The notes below the pieces were generated by a model, which ran no database searches, was not told the DNA's origin, and saw only the letters and a list, made by a program, of their open reading frames with translations. From NCBI GenBank assembly GCA_020725585.1, contig DYES01000005.1, positions 1 to 39,655 on the forward strand: a stretch of DNA of 39,655 bases, in the 5' to 3' direction. Origin of the DNA: Desulfovirgula sp. Lineage in GTDB: Bacteria; Bacillota; Desulfotomaculia; Desulfotomaculales; Nap2-2B. Position numbers and translations under genes: made by a program. The first letter of the stretch is position 1, and the number at the start of each line of letters is the position of its first letter. Positions 24,566 through 32,041 of the stretch are shown here, one piece after another.

Positions 24566-24664
24566 ATGACTTCGGTTTTTTGGGAGAGATGTCGTTTCAA
24601 AAAGGGATTTGTTGGAATAAAGTTGCTAAATTTTAGCAGGAAGGCAAAAGGAAACAGAGAATAA
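24566..24664 (+). CDS. Possible small basic protein (32 residues)
   Basis: ATG at 24566 five nt after AAAGGTGG. The product is basic (MTSVFWERCRFKKGFVGIKL, ending SRKAKGNRE) with no recognised family. It lies ahead of the TPR gene on the same strand and may be a leader peptide or chance. Confidence 0.25.
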   Translation: MTSVFWERCRFKKGFVGIKLLNFSRKAKGNRE

Positions 24665-24699
24665 AAAATATAAATTTTTGGAAATGAGGAGCGATCTCT

Positions 24700-25833
24700 A
24701 TGTGGAACCGGTTGCCATCGTTAAGGGGGACAGGCATCGCGATCGGTCTATGGCATGCCGGGGCCCGCATTTTAGAAGCTTTAGGGGCTGAAGAGCAGGC
24801 TTTGCGGCTGGTCAACCGGGCCGTCCAGGCGGCTCCGCAGAGGTCTGACCTGCACCTGCACGCAACGCGTTTATGTTTGAAGCGCGGCAAGGTAGATCAG
24901 GCCATCTTGCACTGGCGAAAGGCCGCCGGGGAGCAAGGCCGGACCAGCCTCCTCTACTGGTTAAAGAGGGCTAATCACCGGGCTTTGAAGGTTCAGCGCT
25001 TAATGAAAAACAACCTCCAGCTGGAGGAAGTTTCTGCATCAGGGGACAACAGTCAAAGCGGGCTTGAGGGACAGAAGCCAAGACCTGCCGGGATATGGAA
25101 AATTTTTAGCTACCCCCAAGGCGCACCTTCTTTAAATGATATAGGGATTCAATTGTTGGAAATGGGCCGGTCGGAGGAAGCGTTGACCGTATTTCGACAG
25201 GTTCTGTCCACGGAAGGAACCAGCCCCGCCCTATGCTTTAATTTGGGCTTGGCGCTGAGCAAGCTGGGTTATCATCGGGAAGCTTTGGAATACTACGAAC
25301 GGGCTCAGGCAGGGGGCTTAAACAGTGTGGAATTGTTGAATAATAAAGGCTTCAGCCTGTCCTTTTTAGGGCAGTACGAAGAGGCGGTCGCCTGCTATGA
25401 ACTGGCTAAGGAGATGTCGCCGGGGGACGGGGTAATCCTGGCCAACCTGGCCTCCTGCTACCACCGTCTAAAATTATATAAACAGGCGCTGGCCTGTTAT
25501 GAAAATGCTCTTCGTTGCCTGCCGCGGGACCCCGTTATATATAACAATTATGCGCTTTGTCTGGAAGATTTGGGTCGAAGCGAAGAGGCACTCCAATTTT
25601 ACGACCGCGCTTTAGAGCTTGTTCCCCAGAGCAAAAACGTTCTGTTGAATAAAGCTGTTTGTTTGCATAAACTGGGCCGTGGCCAGGAATCGTTGGCGAT
25701 TTGCGACGGAATTATCGCCCGTGAACCGAAGTGCACAGAAGCCTGGGCTTTGAAAGGCAACCTTTGCCAGGAAATGGGCAATCCACAGGAAGCGGCCCAA
25801 TGCTACCGGCGGGCTTTGGGTTTAGTGCATTAG
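24700..25833 (+). CDS. Tetratricopeptide repeat protein
   Basis: 377 residues. About seven TPR units in the second half (from about residue 145 to the end), with typical A/G-Y/F patterns such as GYHREALEYYERA, GQYEEAVACYELA and GRSEEALQFYDRALELVP. The N-terminal 110 residues hold one or two degenerate repeats and are separated by a low-complexity linker (SASGDNSQSGLEGQKPRPAG). No signal peptide or other domain. Such proteins act as scaffolds; no partner is evident. GAGGAG SD before the ATG at 24700. Confidence 0.85.
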   Translation: MWNRLPSLRGTGIAIGLWHAGARILEALGAEEQALRLVNRAVQAAPQRSDLHLHATRLCLKRGKVDQAILHWRKAAGEQGRTSLLYWLKRANHRALKVQRLMKNNLQLEEVSASGDNSQSGLEGQKPRPAGIWKIFSYPQGAPSLNDIGIQLLEMGRSEEALTVFRQVLSTEGTSPALCFNLGLALSKLGYHREALEYYERAQAGGLNSVELLNNKGFSLSFLGQYEEAVACYELAKEMSPGDGVILANLASCYHRLKLYKQALACYENALRCLPRDPVIYNNYALCLEDLGRSEEALQFYDRALELVPQSKNVLLNKAVCLHKLGRGQESLAICDGIIAREPKCTEAWALKGNLCQEMGNPQEAAQCYRRALGLVH

Positions 25834-26146
25834 GATCTCTTTTATTTTAGGCTGATGCCCGCTTTTGCTTTAGCCAGGGCTTTTTCTTTTTGAACCGGCG
25901 TATTTACAGGCGTAGTCCAAGCAATTTGGTGGTTTTAACCAGGCTCACGAGGAAAAGCAGTGGGCTTTTTTTGTGCTTTACCGCGCGCAGGAAGTTGTTT
26001 AATGATGACGAAAATGTTAGTATGGAATATGTAATTATCTAAAACGCAACGATGTGTAAAATAGATATCGAATAAGTGATCTGGAACTTGGTCAATGATC
26101 CGGGGCCGGGCTCTGGTTATACTACTTAGCGGAGGAAGATAAATTA
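25834..26146 (+). other. Intergenic region before queD with terminator
   Basis: 313 nt without a gene. A GCCC/GGGC hairpin with T-rich tail lies near 25858-25891. A better terminator is at 25943-25972. The last 100 nt are AT-rich with a TATACT (about 26118-26123) close before queD but no good -35. I looked for a preQ1 riboswitch and did not find its conserved core. Confidence 0.6.
25943..25972 (+). terminator. Terminator between the TPR gene and queD
   Basis: Stem GCTCAC (25943-25948) with GTGGGC (25960-25965, one G-T pair), 11-nt loop, then seven T. It is preceded by a small TGGTT/AACCA hairpin. Confidence 0.65.
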
Positions 26147-26527
26147 ATGTACGAGCTGACAGTGCGCAGGCATTTTGACGCAGCGCATCATTTGTGGGGG
26201 TATCCCGGGCGGTGCACGCGCTTGCACGGCCATTCCTGGCTCGTGGAGGTGGCAGTAGCCGGAGAAGAACTCGATGAGTACGGGATGCTGATCGATTTTC
26301 ACGAACTTCAGGAGATGGTCGAAAGCGTGGTTAAAGATCTAGATCACCAGTATTTAAATGACCTGCCTCCTTTTCATCAACCGGGCAGAGAAACCAATCC
26401 TACGGCCGAAAACATTGCCCGGTACATTTACCGCCGTTTAAAGCCAAATTTTCGGCCCGGATTGAAGCTGCGCCGCGTAATCGTCTGGGAATCCCCGAGC
26501 GCCCGGGCCAGTTATAGCGAGGAGTAG
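26147..26527 (+). CDS. queD: 6-carboxy-5,6,7,8-tetrahydropterin synthase (QueD)
   Basis: Converts dihydroneopterin triphosphate to 6-carboxytetrahydropterin in queuosine/preQ0 synthesis; cytoplasmic. 126 residues. Zinc-binding histidines are in FDAAHHLWG and LHGHSW, the catalytic cysteine is Cys23 in GRCTRLHGHS, and the C-terminal substrate-binding VWESPSA is present. The SD GGAGGAAG precedes the ATG at 26147. First gene of queD-queC-DUF366-queE-folE, with 3 nt to 12 nt before the queC start, depending on the start used. Confidence 0.95.
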   Translation: MYELTVRRHFDAAHHLWGYPGRCTRLHGHSWLVEVAVAGEELDEYGMLIDFHELQEMVESVVKDLDHQYLNDLPPFHQPGRETNPTAENIARYIYRRLKPNFRPGLKLRRVIVWESPSARASYSEE

Positions 26528-26539
26528 GGATTGTGGAAA

Positions 26540-27211
26540 ATGGAAACGAAGAGTGTGGTGCTGCTTTCCGGGGGGCTGGACTCGGCGGTTTCGCTGGCTT
26601 ACGCTCTGCAGGAAAGCAGGGTGGAACTCTGCCTGACCATTGATTACGGCCAGCGGGCCGCGGCGAGAGAAATCGGCGCGGCGGCGGCCCTGGCCGCTTA
26701 TTATAACCTTTCACACCGGGTAATTGAATTGCCTTTTTTGAAAGAAATTACCTCAACCGCCCTGGTGAATAGGGGAAAGACCATTCCCGCCCGGGGCAAA
26801 GAAGCTCTTGATGATCCGGAGGCGGCTTTCGAATCGGCGTCCGCCGTGTGGGTGCCTAACCGCAATGGCTTGTTCATTAATATCGCTGCCTGTTTTGCCG
26901 AAGCCCTGGGCTGCGCGCTTGTTGTCACCGGTTTTAACAAAGAAGAGGCGCAAACTTTTCCCGACAACAGCGTTTCCTTTGTGGAAAGGGCTAATGAAGC
27001 ACTCGCCTATTCGACCAAGAATTGCGTCCGGGTAGTTAGCTACACCCAGCGTTTGGACAAGGTGGACATTGTCCGCCTGGGGAAAAGGCTGAACGTCCCG
27101 TGGCAATTCATCTGGAGTTGCTATTACGGGGAAGAAAAGATGTGCAGGGAGTGCGAAAGCTGCCGGCGCTTTTTCCGGGCGATGGAAGCGGCGGGGCTGA
27201 CCTGCCCTTAA
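26540..27211 (+). CDS. queC: 7-cyano-7-deazaguanine synthase (QueC)
   Basis: ATP-dependent conversion of 7-carboxy-7-deazaguanine to preQ0; cytoplasmic. 223 residues. It has the PP-loop LLSGGLDSAVSLAY at the N-terminus and the C-terminal zinc cysteines in CYYGEEKMCRECESCRRF. The ATG at 26540 gives the family's usual N-terminus, with AGGGA 9 nt upstream. A TTG at 26531 with GAGGAG 6 nt upstream is also possible. Confidence 0.95.
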   Translation: METKSVVLLSGGLDSAVSLAYALQESRVELCLTIDYGQRAAAREIGAAAALAAYYNLSHRVIELPFLKEITSTALVNRGKTIPARGKEALDDPEAAFESASAVWVPNRNGLFINIAACFAEALGCALVVTGFNKEEAQTFPDNSVSFVERANEALAYSTKNCVRVVSYTQRLDKVDIVRLGKRLNVPWQFIWSCYYGEEKMCRECESCRRFFRAMEAAGLTCP

Positions 27212-27275
27212 GCAGCACTTGTAAATCCGGATCGAAAAACAACCTGCAGGCGGAAAATTTTTTAGGGGGGTGAAA

Positions 27276-27842
27276 TTGTCCGTGCAGAGCCTTTTCATCC
27301 GGGAACAGATTTTTTACGATGGCAGCCAGCTTTCCTCCCACTGGGCTTACCGCCACTGGGGCCTGCCCGGCGACAGCATCGTCGCCTTTCGCGGTCCCTG
27401 CCAGGTGAATTTTGACAAAATGGTGGACCTGGCCGACGTATTAAAACAATCTCCCATTTACAGCCCGGATATGCTCCACTTTATTATTGAACACTTTGAT
27501 CTCAATTTGGAAAAAACCATTTGCAAGCAGCGCCTGTTTATTTGTGTCATCAAAGAAGTCCTGGAAGACAGGGGGTTTAAAATCCGGCGCGCCGGGGACG
27601 ACTTGTATGTTGATGAACGTAAACTTTCCATTTCCATTGCCACCATTACGCCGGTCTCCACCATGATCCATACAGGCCTCAACTTAAAAAGCGAGAACGT
27701 GCCTGTAAAAGCCGTTGGCTTGCTGGAACTGGGTTGGCGGGAAGCCCAGATCCCGGAGCTGGCCCAGCTAATCAATCAAAATTACCTGGCTGAGCTGCAA
27801 GCCATCAACCAGGCCCGTTGTAAAGTGAGGGGAGTTAACTAA
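27276..27842 (+). CDS. DUF366 family protein in the preQ0 operon
   Basis: About 188 residues. It fits the DUF366 family, with FYDGSQLSSHWAYRHWGLPG, DSIVAFRGPCQVNFDKMVDL, MLHFIIEHFD and KLSISIATITPVSTMIHTGL. Biochemical function is not known to me. Its place between queC and queE, with 2 nt before queE, suggests a role with deazaguanine or pterin compounds. The TTG at 27276 lies 5 nt after GGGGGG; GTG at 27282 or 27270 are alternatives. Conserved Asp, His and Glu residues suggest an enzyme (inference). Confidence 0.75.
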   Translation: MSVQSLFIREQIFYDGSQLSSHWAYRHWGLPGDSIVAFRGPCQVNFDKMVDLADVLKQSPIYSPDMLHFIIEHFDLNLEKTICKQRLFICVIKEVLEDRGFKIRRAGDDLYVDERKLSISIATITPVSTMIHTGLNLKSENVPVKAVGLLELGWREAQIPELAQLINQNYLAELQAINQARCKVRGVN

Positions 27843-27844
27843 CC

Positions 27845-28576
27845 TTGTTTGCCTGCTTGCAGGAAATATTCTCTTCCGTTCAGGGGGAGGGTCCCTATGT
27901 GGGGTATCGGCAGATTTTTTTACGTTTTGCCGGCTGCAACTTAACGTGCGCCTACTGCGACACGCTCATCGAACCCGCTCCCGCGTGTCGTTGCGAGCTG
28001 ACCCCCGGAAAAAAAGATTTTCGTTTTGTTTCCAACCCTTTAACTCCCCCGCAGGTAGCCAGGATGGTGGAAACATTAAATCCGGCAATTCACCATTCCC
28101 TTAGTTTAACAGGAGGAGAACCTCTGCTTCATAACGAATTTCTATTGGAGTTGATTCCGCTTTTACGCGGGTGCCGCTTGAGAATTTACCTGGAAACTAA
28201 TGGCACCCTGCCGCAGGAATTAAAGCGGCTTATTCACCTGGTCGATATTATCGCCATGGATATCAAGTTGCCCGGAACTTCCCGACTGCCGCCTTTGTGG
28301 GACGAGCATCGAAAATTCCTGGCGGCGGCCCGGCAAAAAGAGGTTTTTGTGAAAATAGTGGTTGACGAAAAGACCAGTTTTCAGGAGCTGGACGAAGCCT
28401 TGCGTTTGCTGAAGGAGGCGGGGGAGGTCCCCTTAATCATTCAACCGGTAACCTTAGCCGGCGGTAAATTGGGGATCGGCCCGGAGCGTATGCTTCTGCT
28501 CCAGGAGCGCGCCCTGAAAATTCTTCCTCAGGTCAGGATCATACCCCAGATTCATAGCGTTCTCAACCTCTTATAG
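27845..28576 (+). CDS. queE: 7-carboxy-7-deazaguanine synthase (QueE)
   Basis: Radical SAM enzyme that turns 6-carboxytetrahydropterin into 7-carboxy-7-deazaguanine. 243 residues. The cluster motif is CNLTCAYC (Cys31, Cys35, Cys38). The N-terminal EIFSSVQGEGPYVGYRQIF and the glycine-rich LTGGEPLLH are typical. TTG start at 27845 with GGGGAG 10 nt upstream, 2 nt after the DUF366 stop, so likely coupled. Between the first cysteine motif and the GGE motif is a long insertion with CRC, seen in several Firmicute QueE proteins. Confidence 0.93.
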   Translation: MFACLQEIFSSVQGEGPYVGYRQIFLRFAGCNLTCAYCDTLIEPAPACRCELTPGKKDFRFVSNPLTPPQVARMVETLNPAIHHSLSLTGGEPLLHNEFLLELIPLLRGCRLRIYLETNGTLPQELKRLIHLVDIIAMDIKLPGTSRLPPLWDEHRKFLAAARQKEVFVKIVVDEKTSFQELDEALRLLKEAGEVPLIIQPVTLAGGKLGIGPERMLLLQERALKILPQVRIIPQIHSVLNLL

Positions 28577-28659
28577 GATCGCGGCGGCGAAGTCGCGGCA
28601 CGGTTTGGAGACCGTGGGGTGTGATGGAAATACACTATACTTTTTAAGGAAGAGGGAAG

Positions 28660-29220
28660 ATGATCGATCAGCCTAAAATCGAAAGAGCAGTCCGGATGAT
28701 CTTAGAAGCGATTGGCGAGGACCCGGACAGGCCCGGCCTAAAGGAAACGCCGGCGCGGGTGGCCAGGATGTATAAAGAGATTTTTTGCGGGATGGAAGAG
28801 GACCCGCAGTTGCATTTAAAGAAGTATTTTACGGAAGACCACGAGGAAATGATTTTGGTGAAGGACATTCCTATGTATTCCATCTGCGAGCATCATTTGC
28901 TCCCCTTTTTTGGCCTGGCGCACGTCGCTTACATACCCCGGAGCGGCAAGGTAACCGGACTTTCCAAGCTGGCCAGGGTGGTGGAAGGGTATTCTAAGCG
29001 GCCTCAGCTGCAGGAGCGGTTGACCACCCAAATTGCCGACGCCATCATGACCCAGTTAAATCCCCACGGCGTCCTGGTAGTGATCGAAGCGGAGCATATG
29101 TGCATGACCCTGCGGGGTGTGCGCAAGCCGGGCTCAAAGACCGTGACTTCGGCGGTGCGGGGCCTGTTTAAGCGCAACGAGGCGACCAGGATGGAAGCGC
29201 TGGCGCTAATTAAAGGTTAA
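28660..29220 (+). CDS. folE: GTP cyclohydrolase I (FolE)
   Basis: Converts GTP to dihydroneopterin triphosphate, the entry step of both folate and queuosine synthesis. 186 residues. Zinc ligands are in [11 protein letters not shown] (Cys76, His79) and EHMCMTLRG (Cys148). [19 protein letters not shown] is the family signature. AAGAGGGAAG SD before the ATG at 28660. The 83-nt gap after queE holds a small CACGGT/ACCGTG hairpin (28599-28616) without a T-run. The position supplies substrate for QueD, so it is probably cotranscribed with the que genes. Confidence 0.95.
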   Translation: MIDQPKIERAVRMILEAIGEDPDRPGLKETPARVARMYKEIFCGMEEDPQLHLKKYFTEDHEEMILVKDIPMYSICEHHLLPFFGLAHVAYIPRSGKVTGLSKLARVVEGYSKRPQLQERLTTQIADAIMTQLNPHGVLVVIEAEHMCMTLRGVRKPGSKTVTSAVRGLFKRNEATRMEALALIKG

Positions 29221-29245
29221 GGGTCAGGAAGAGGGGGGATTTGTT

Positions 29246-29431
29246 TTGGCCACGGAAGACTCTGTTAAAGATAAGTTGGAGCTGATCGCCATGCGGGCTT
29301 TTCAGCCGAATGATGAACTATATAAAGTGGTTGATTTTTTGAACAAAAACTTGAAGCACAAGCGCTTAATGTTTGGCCTGACCAAAGATCACGAAAAGAA
29401 TGCAATGATTATAACTATTTATGAGATATAG
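29246..29431 (+). CDS. YpmA-like DUF4264 protein
   Basis: 61 residues. The stretch DELYKVVDFLNKNLKHKRLM followed by FGLTK and the ending ITIYEI match the Bacillus YpmA/DUF4264 pattern as I recall it. Function unknown; it is common in spore-forming Firmicutes. TTG start at 29246 with a GGGGGG SD 7 nt upstream. 25 nt after folE. Confidence 0.75.
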   Translation: MATEDSVKDKLELIAMRAFQPNDELYKVVDFLNKNLKHKRLMFGLTKDHEKNAMIITIYEI

Positions 29432-29481
29432 CCTTCCTGGTCTATGTTCGTCTTTACGATTTGGCTTTTTTGGAGGTTTTT

Positions 29482-30246
29482 ATGCGCATTTTAGTGAGCA
29501 ACGATGACGGCATTCATGCCCGGGGATTGCGCATGCTGGTGGGCGGTTTAAGTAACCTGGGGGAAGTTTTTGTCGTCGCGCCCGATCGCGAACGCAGCGC
29601 TACCGGCCACAGCATTACGGTGCACCGCCCTTTACGAGCAAAAAAAACCAGGATACCCGGTTTTGACGTGCAGAGCTGGGCGGTAGACGGCACCCCTGCC
29701 GATTGCGTCAAACTGGCCATTGAGGATTTGCTGGCGGACCCGCCGGATCTTGTTGTTTCCGGCATTAATCAAGGGCCTAACCTGGGCACGGATGTGCTGT
29801 ACTCGGGTACCGTGTCGGCGGCCATCGAGGGAGCCATTAACGGCTTCCCCTCCATAGCAGTTTCCCTGGCCAGTTACTGCTACCAGGATTTTAGCCCGGC
29901 TGGCGCGTTTATCCGGGAGTTTATTCCCTTCCTGCTGCGGGCCGATTTGCCCCGCAATACCCTGTTGAACGTGAACGTCCCCGGGACGGAGCGGCCCCTG
30001 GGCGTGAAGATCACCCGCCTGGGAAATCGCCGGTACGTGAATATTTTTGAAAAGCGCGTCGATCCCCGGGGGAGAATATATTACTGGGTGGCCGGAGAAC
30101 CTCTGGAAGCCCAAGAGGATCCTAGCGGCACGGAAACGGACGTGGAGGCGGTAAAAAATAATTATATTTCCATTACGCCGCTACAGCTGGACCTTACCGA
30201 CTACGCCGCCATCGAACAGCTCAGGTTCCTAGCGGATTTTAAATAA
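29482..30246 (+). CDS. surE: 5'/3'-nucleotidase SurE
   Basis: Metal-dependent nucleoside monophosphate phosphatase, 254 residues. Start MRILVSNDDGIHARGL contains the Asp-Asp metal pair. GINQGPNLGTDVLYSGTVSA and VFVVAPDRERSATGHSIT are further signatures. The ATG at 29482 lies 5 nt after GGAGG; the open frame to 29461 is not needed. The 3' end overlaps the convergent spoVB by 18 bp, leaving no room for a terminator between them. Confidence 0.95.
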   Translation: MRILVSNDDGIHARGLRMLVGGLSNLGEVFVVAPDRERSATGHSITVHRPLRAKKTRIPGFDVQSWAVDGTPADCVKLAIEDLLADPPDLVVSGINQGPNLGTDVLYSGTVSAAIEGAINGFPSIAVSLASYCYQDFSPAGAFIREFIPFLLRADLPRNTLLNVNVPGTERPLGVKITRLGNRRYVNIFEKRVDPRGRIYYWVAGEPLEAQEDPSGTETDVEAVKNNYISITPLQLDLTDYAAIEQLRFLADFK

Positions 30247-31782
30247 TTGCTTGAGGCGATTAAGGTCGTGAATGTGCAGGCCTCCTGTAATGATTAACAA
30301 GCCTATGTAGGTGATTCCGCCCAGCAGCAGGTACAGGCCCAGCTGAAAAAGGGGCGGGAAAATGAGCGCGGGGATATTTTCTTTCGCCTGCCAGATGACG
30401 GCGGCCATCCCCAGGGAGGCCAGCAGAGGTTTAGTTAAAACGTAATGCCAGTCCGGCCGGAAATTGGTGATCAGTTTTAAGTCCCGGTAATTTAAAAAAG
30501 CCATAATCACATATCCGGTCACCAGGGAAAAAGCCGCTCCCCGGATGCTTACTCCGGGAATGGCGGTCAGGTAATAAATTCCCGTGATTTTAAATAAAGA
30601 GGCGAGCACCAGGTTTTTTAAAGGGCGGCCGGCCCTTCCCAACCCCTGCAAAATACCGATGGTGGTTTGTTGCAGGTAAAGAAAAGGCCCTCCGATGGCG
30701 AGCACGGAGAGCGCGGTGGCGGCCTCGCGGTAACCAAAAAACACCGTGCAAAACTCTTCGGAAAGGAGAAGAAAAATCGTGGCTGCCGGCAGGCCCGCCA
30801 GCATGGTCAGACGGATGGCTTCCTCGCAGCGGCCGCGCACAAGCGCCAGGTTATTCTGAGCCAGGGCGTCGCTCATGGCGGGGACCAGGGCGGTGGCCAG
30901 AGAGATGGTAATAATGCTGGGGATAAACAACAGCGGCTCGGCGATGCCGACCAGTTGCCCGTACACCGCCGTGGCTTCGCTTAAGGAGAGGCCGGAGGTG
31001 GCCAGGCGCCGGGGAATGAGCAAAGCGTCGATGGAGAGCAGGGCGGTGGAGATAAAACGGGTCAGCGTCACCGGCACGGCAAGCTGAAAAATACGCAAAG
31101 CAATGGCGCCCGGCCTTTCCGGTGCATACTTGGGCAGGGTGCCGACGGGAGGACGTCTGGCCAGGTAAATCCAGAGGATCAAAAGAAAGCCCACCAGCTC
31201 GCCGCAAACCACCCCCAGGGAAAGGCCGGCGGCGGCGTAGGCGACCCCCTTGGGCAAAAGTAAATAAGCGATGGTCAGCCCGGCGCTGATGCGGACGATT
31301 TGTTCGGCTATCTGCGTCACCGCCGTGGGGGTCATTTGCTGCAGGCCCTGAAAAAACCCCCGGTAAGCGGAGCATAAAGAGACGATCATAATGGCCGGGA
31401 TGAGGGCGAAAAAACATGAGTACGCGTCGGGGCGGGGAAAAATGTGCGCTTTTAAAAAAGGCGTGCCTATGATGATCAGGCAGGTAAAAGAAAGACTTGT
31501 GCAGGCAATGCAAGCCAGCGCGAGGTAAAAAATCCGGTAGGCGCCGGAGAGGTTGTTTTTTGCTACTTCTTCCGCGACCAGCTTGGCGATAGCCACCGGA
31601 ATCCCTGCCCCGGCCAACACCAGCGCCATTATGTAAATGGGGTAGACCATGTTGAAAAGCCCGACACCCTCGGGTTCAATGAGCCGGATCATTAAAATTT
31701 GATAGATAAATCCGATAAACCGGTTAAAAAAGCCGGCCATCACCAGGATGAGCGCTCCGTAGACGAAGGATTGGCGGGTCAT
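30229..31782 (-). CDS. spoVB: SpoVB-type polysaccharide/lipid flippase (MOP superfamily)
   Basis: 517 residues with about 14 membrane helices. It opens FVYGALILVMAGFFNRFIGF and has AYRGFFQGLQQMTPTAVTQI, typical of the stage V sporulation protein B/MurJ-like lipid II or polysaccharide exporters. The family member in Bacillus is needed for cortex synthesis, while relatives work in vegetative cell wall export. The ATG at 31782 is preferred (GAGGT 9 nt upstream) over the ATG at 31788. Divergent from the EF-G paralogue; tail-to-tail overlap with surE. Confidence 0.88.
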   Translation of the reverse strand: MTRQSFVYGALILVMAGFFNRFIGFIYQILMIRLIEPEGVGLFNMVYPIYIMALVLAGAGIPVAIAKLVAEEVAKNNLSGAYRIFYLALACIACTSLSFTCLIIIGTPFLKAHIFPRPDAYSCFFALIPAIMIVSLCSAYRGFFQGLQQMTPTAVTQIAEQIVRISAGLTIAYLLLPKGVAYAAAGLSLGVVCGELVGFLLILWIYLARRPPVGTLPKYAPERPGAIALRIFQLAVPVTLTRFISTALLSIDALLIPRRLATSGLSLSEATAVYGQLVGIAEPLLFIPSIITISLATALVPAMSDALAQNNLALVRGRCEEAIRLTMLAGLPAATIFLLLSEEFCTVFFGYREAATALSVLAIGGPFLYLQQTTIGILQGLGRAGRPLKNLVLASLFKITGIYYLTAIPGVSIRGAAFSLVTGYVIMAFLNYRDLKLITNFRPDWHYVLTKPLLASLGMAAVIWQAKENIPALIFPPLFQLGLYLLLGGITYIGLLIITGGLHIHDLNRLKQLFKIR

Positions 31783-32041
31783 GTCCATTCCACCTCATGC
31801 TATATGTGTATGTGTATGGTCTGTTCTCTATGTGGCCAACCCGTGTCGTGAAGAATCGCAAAGGAGTCGGAGGGCTTTATTTTATTCAAGCCGGACAAGG
31901 ATTTTCGCGGAAGATGGAGAATATACACAAAGATATTTTCAGCAGGCAATTTACCAAAATTAACCATGTAAAGGTGTATAGAATTTTTTCCAAAAGGAAA
32001 ATATTATCAGTAACACATTAAAAACTAGGGGGTAATGGATT

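Noticed and set aside
26000-26146. preQ1 riboswitch upstream of queD
   Set aside because: The conserved preQ1-I core and AAAAAACTA-type tail are absent, and I could not draw the pseudoknot. Class II and III were not evident either.
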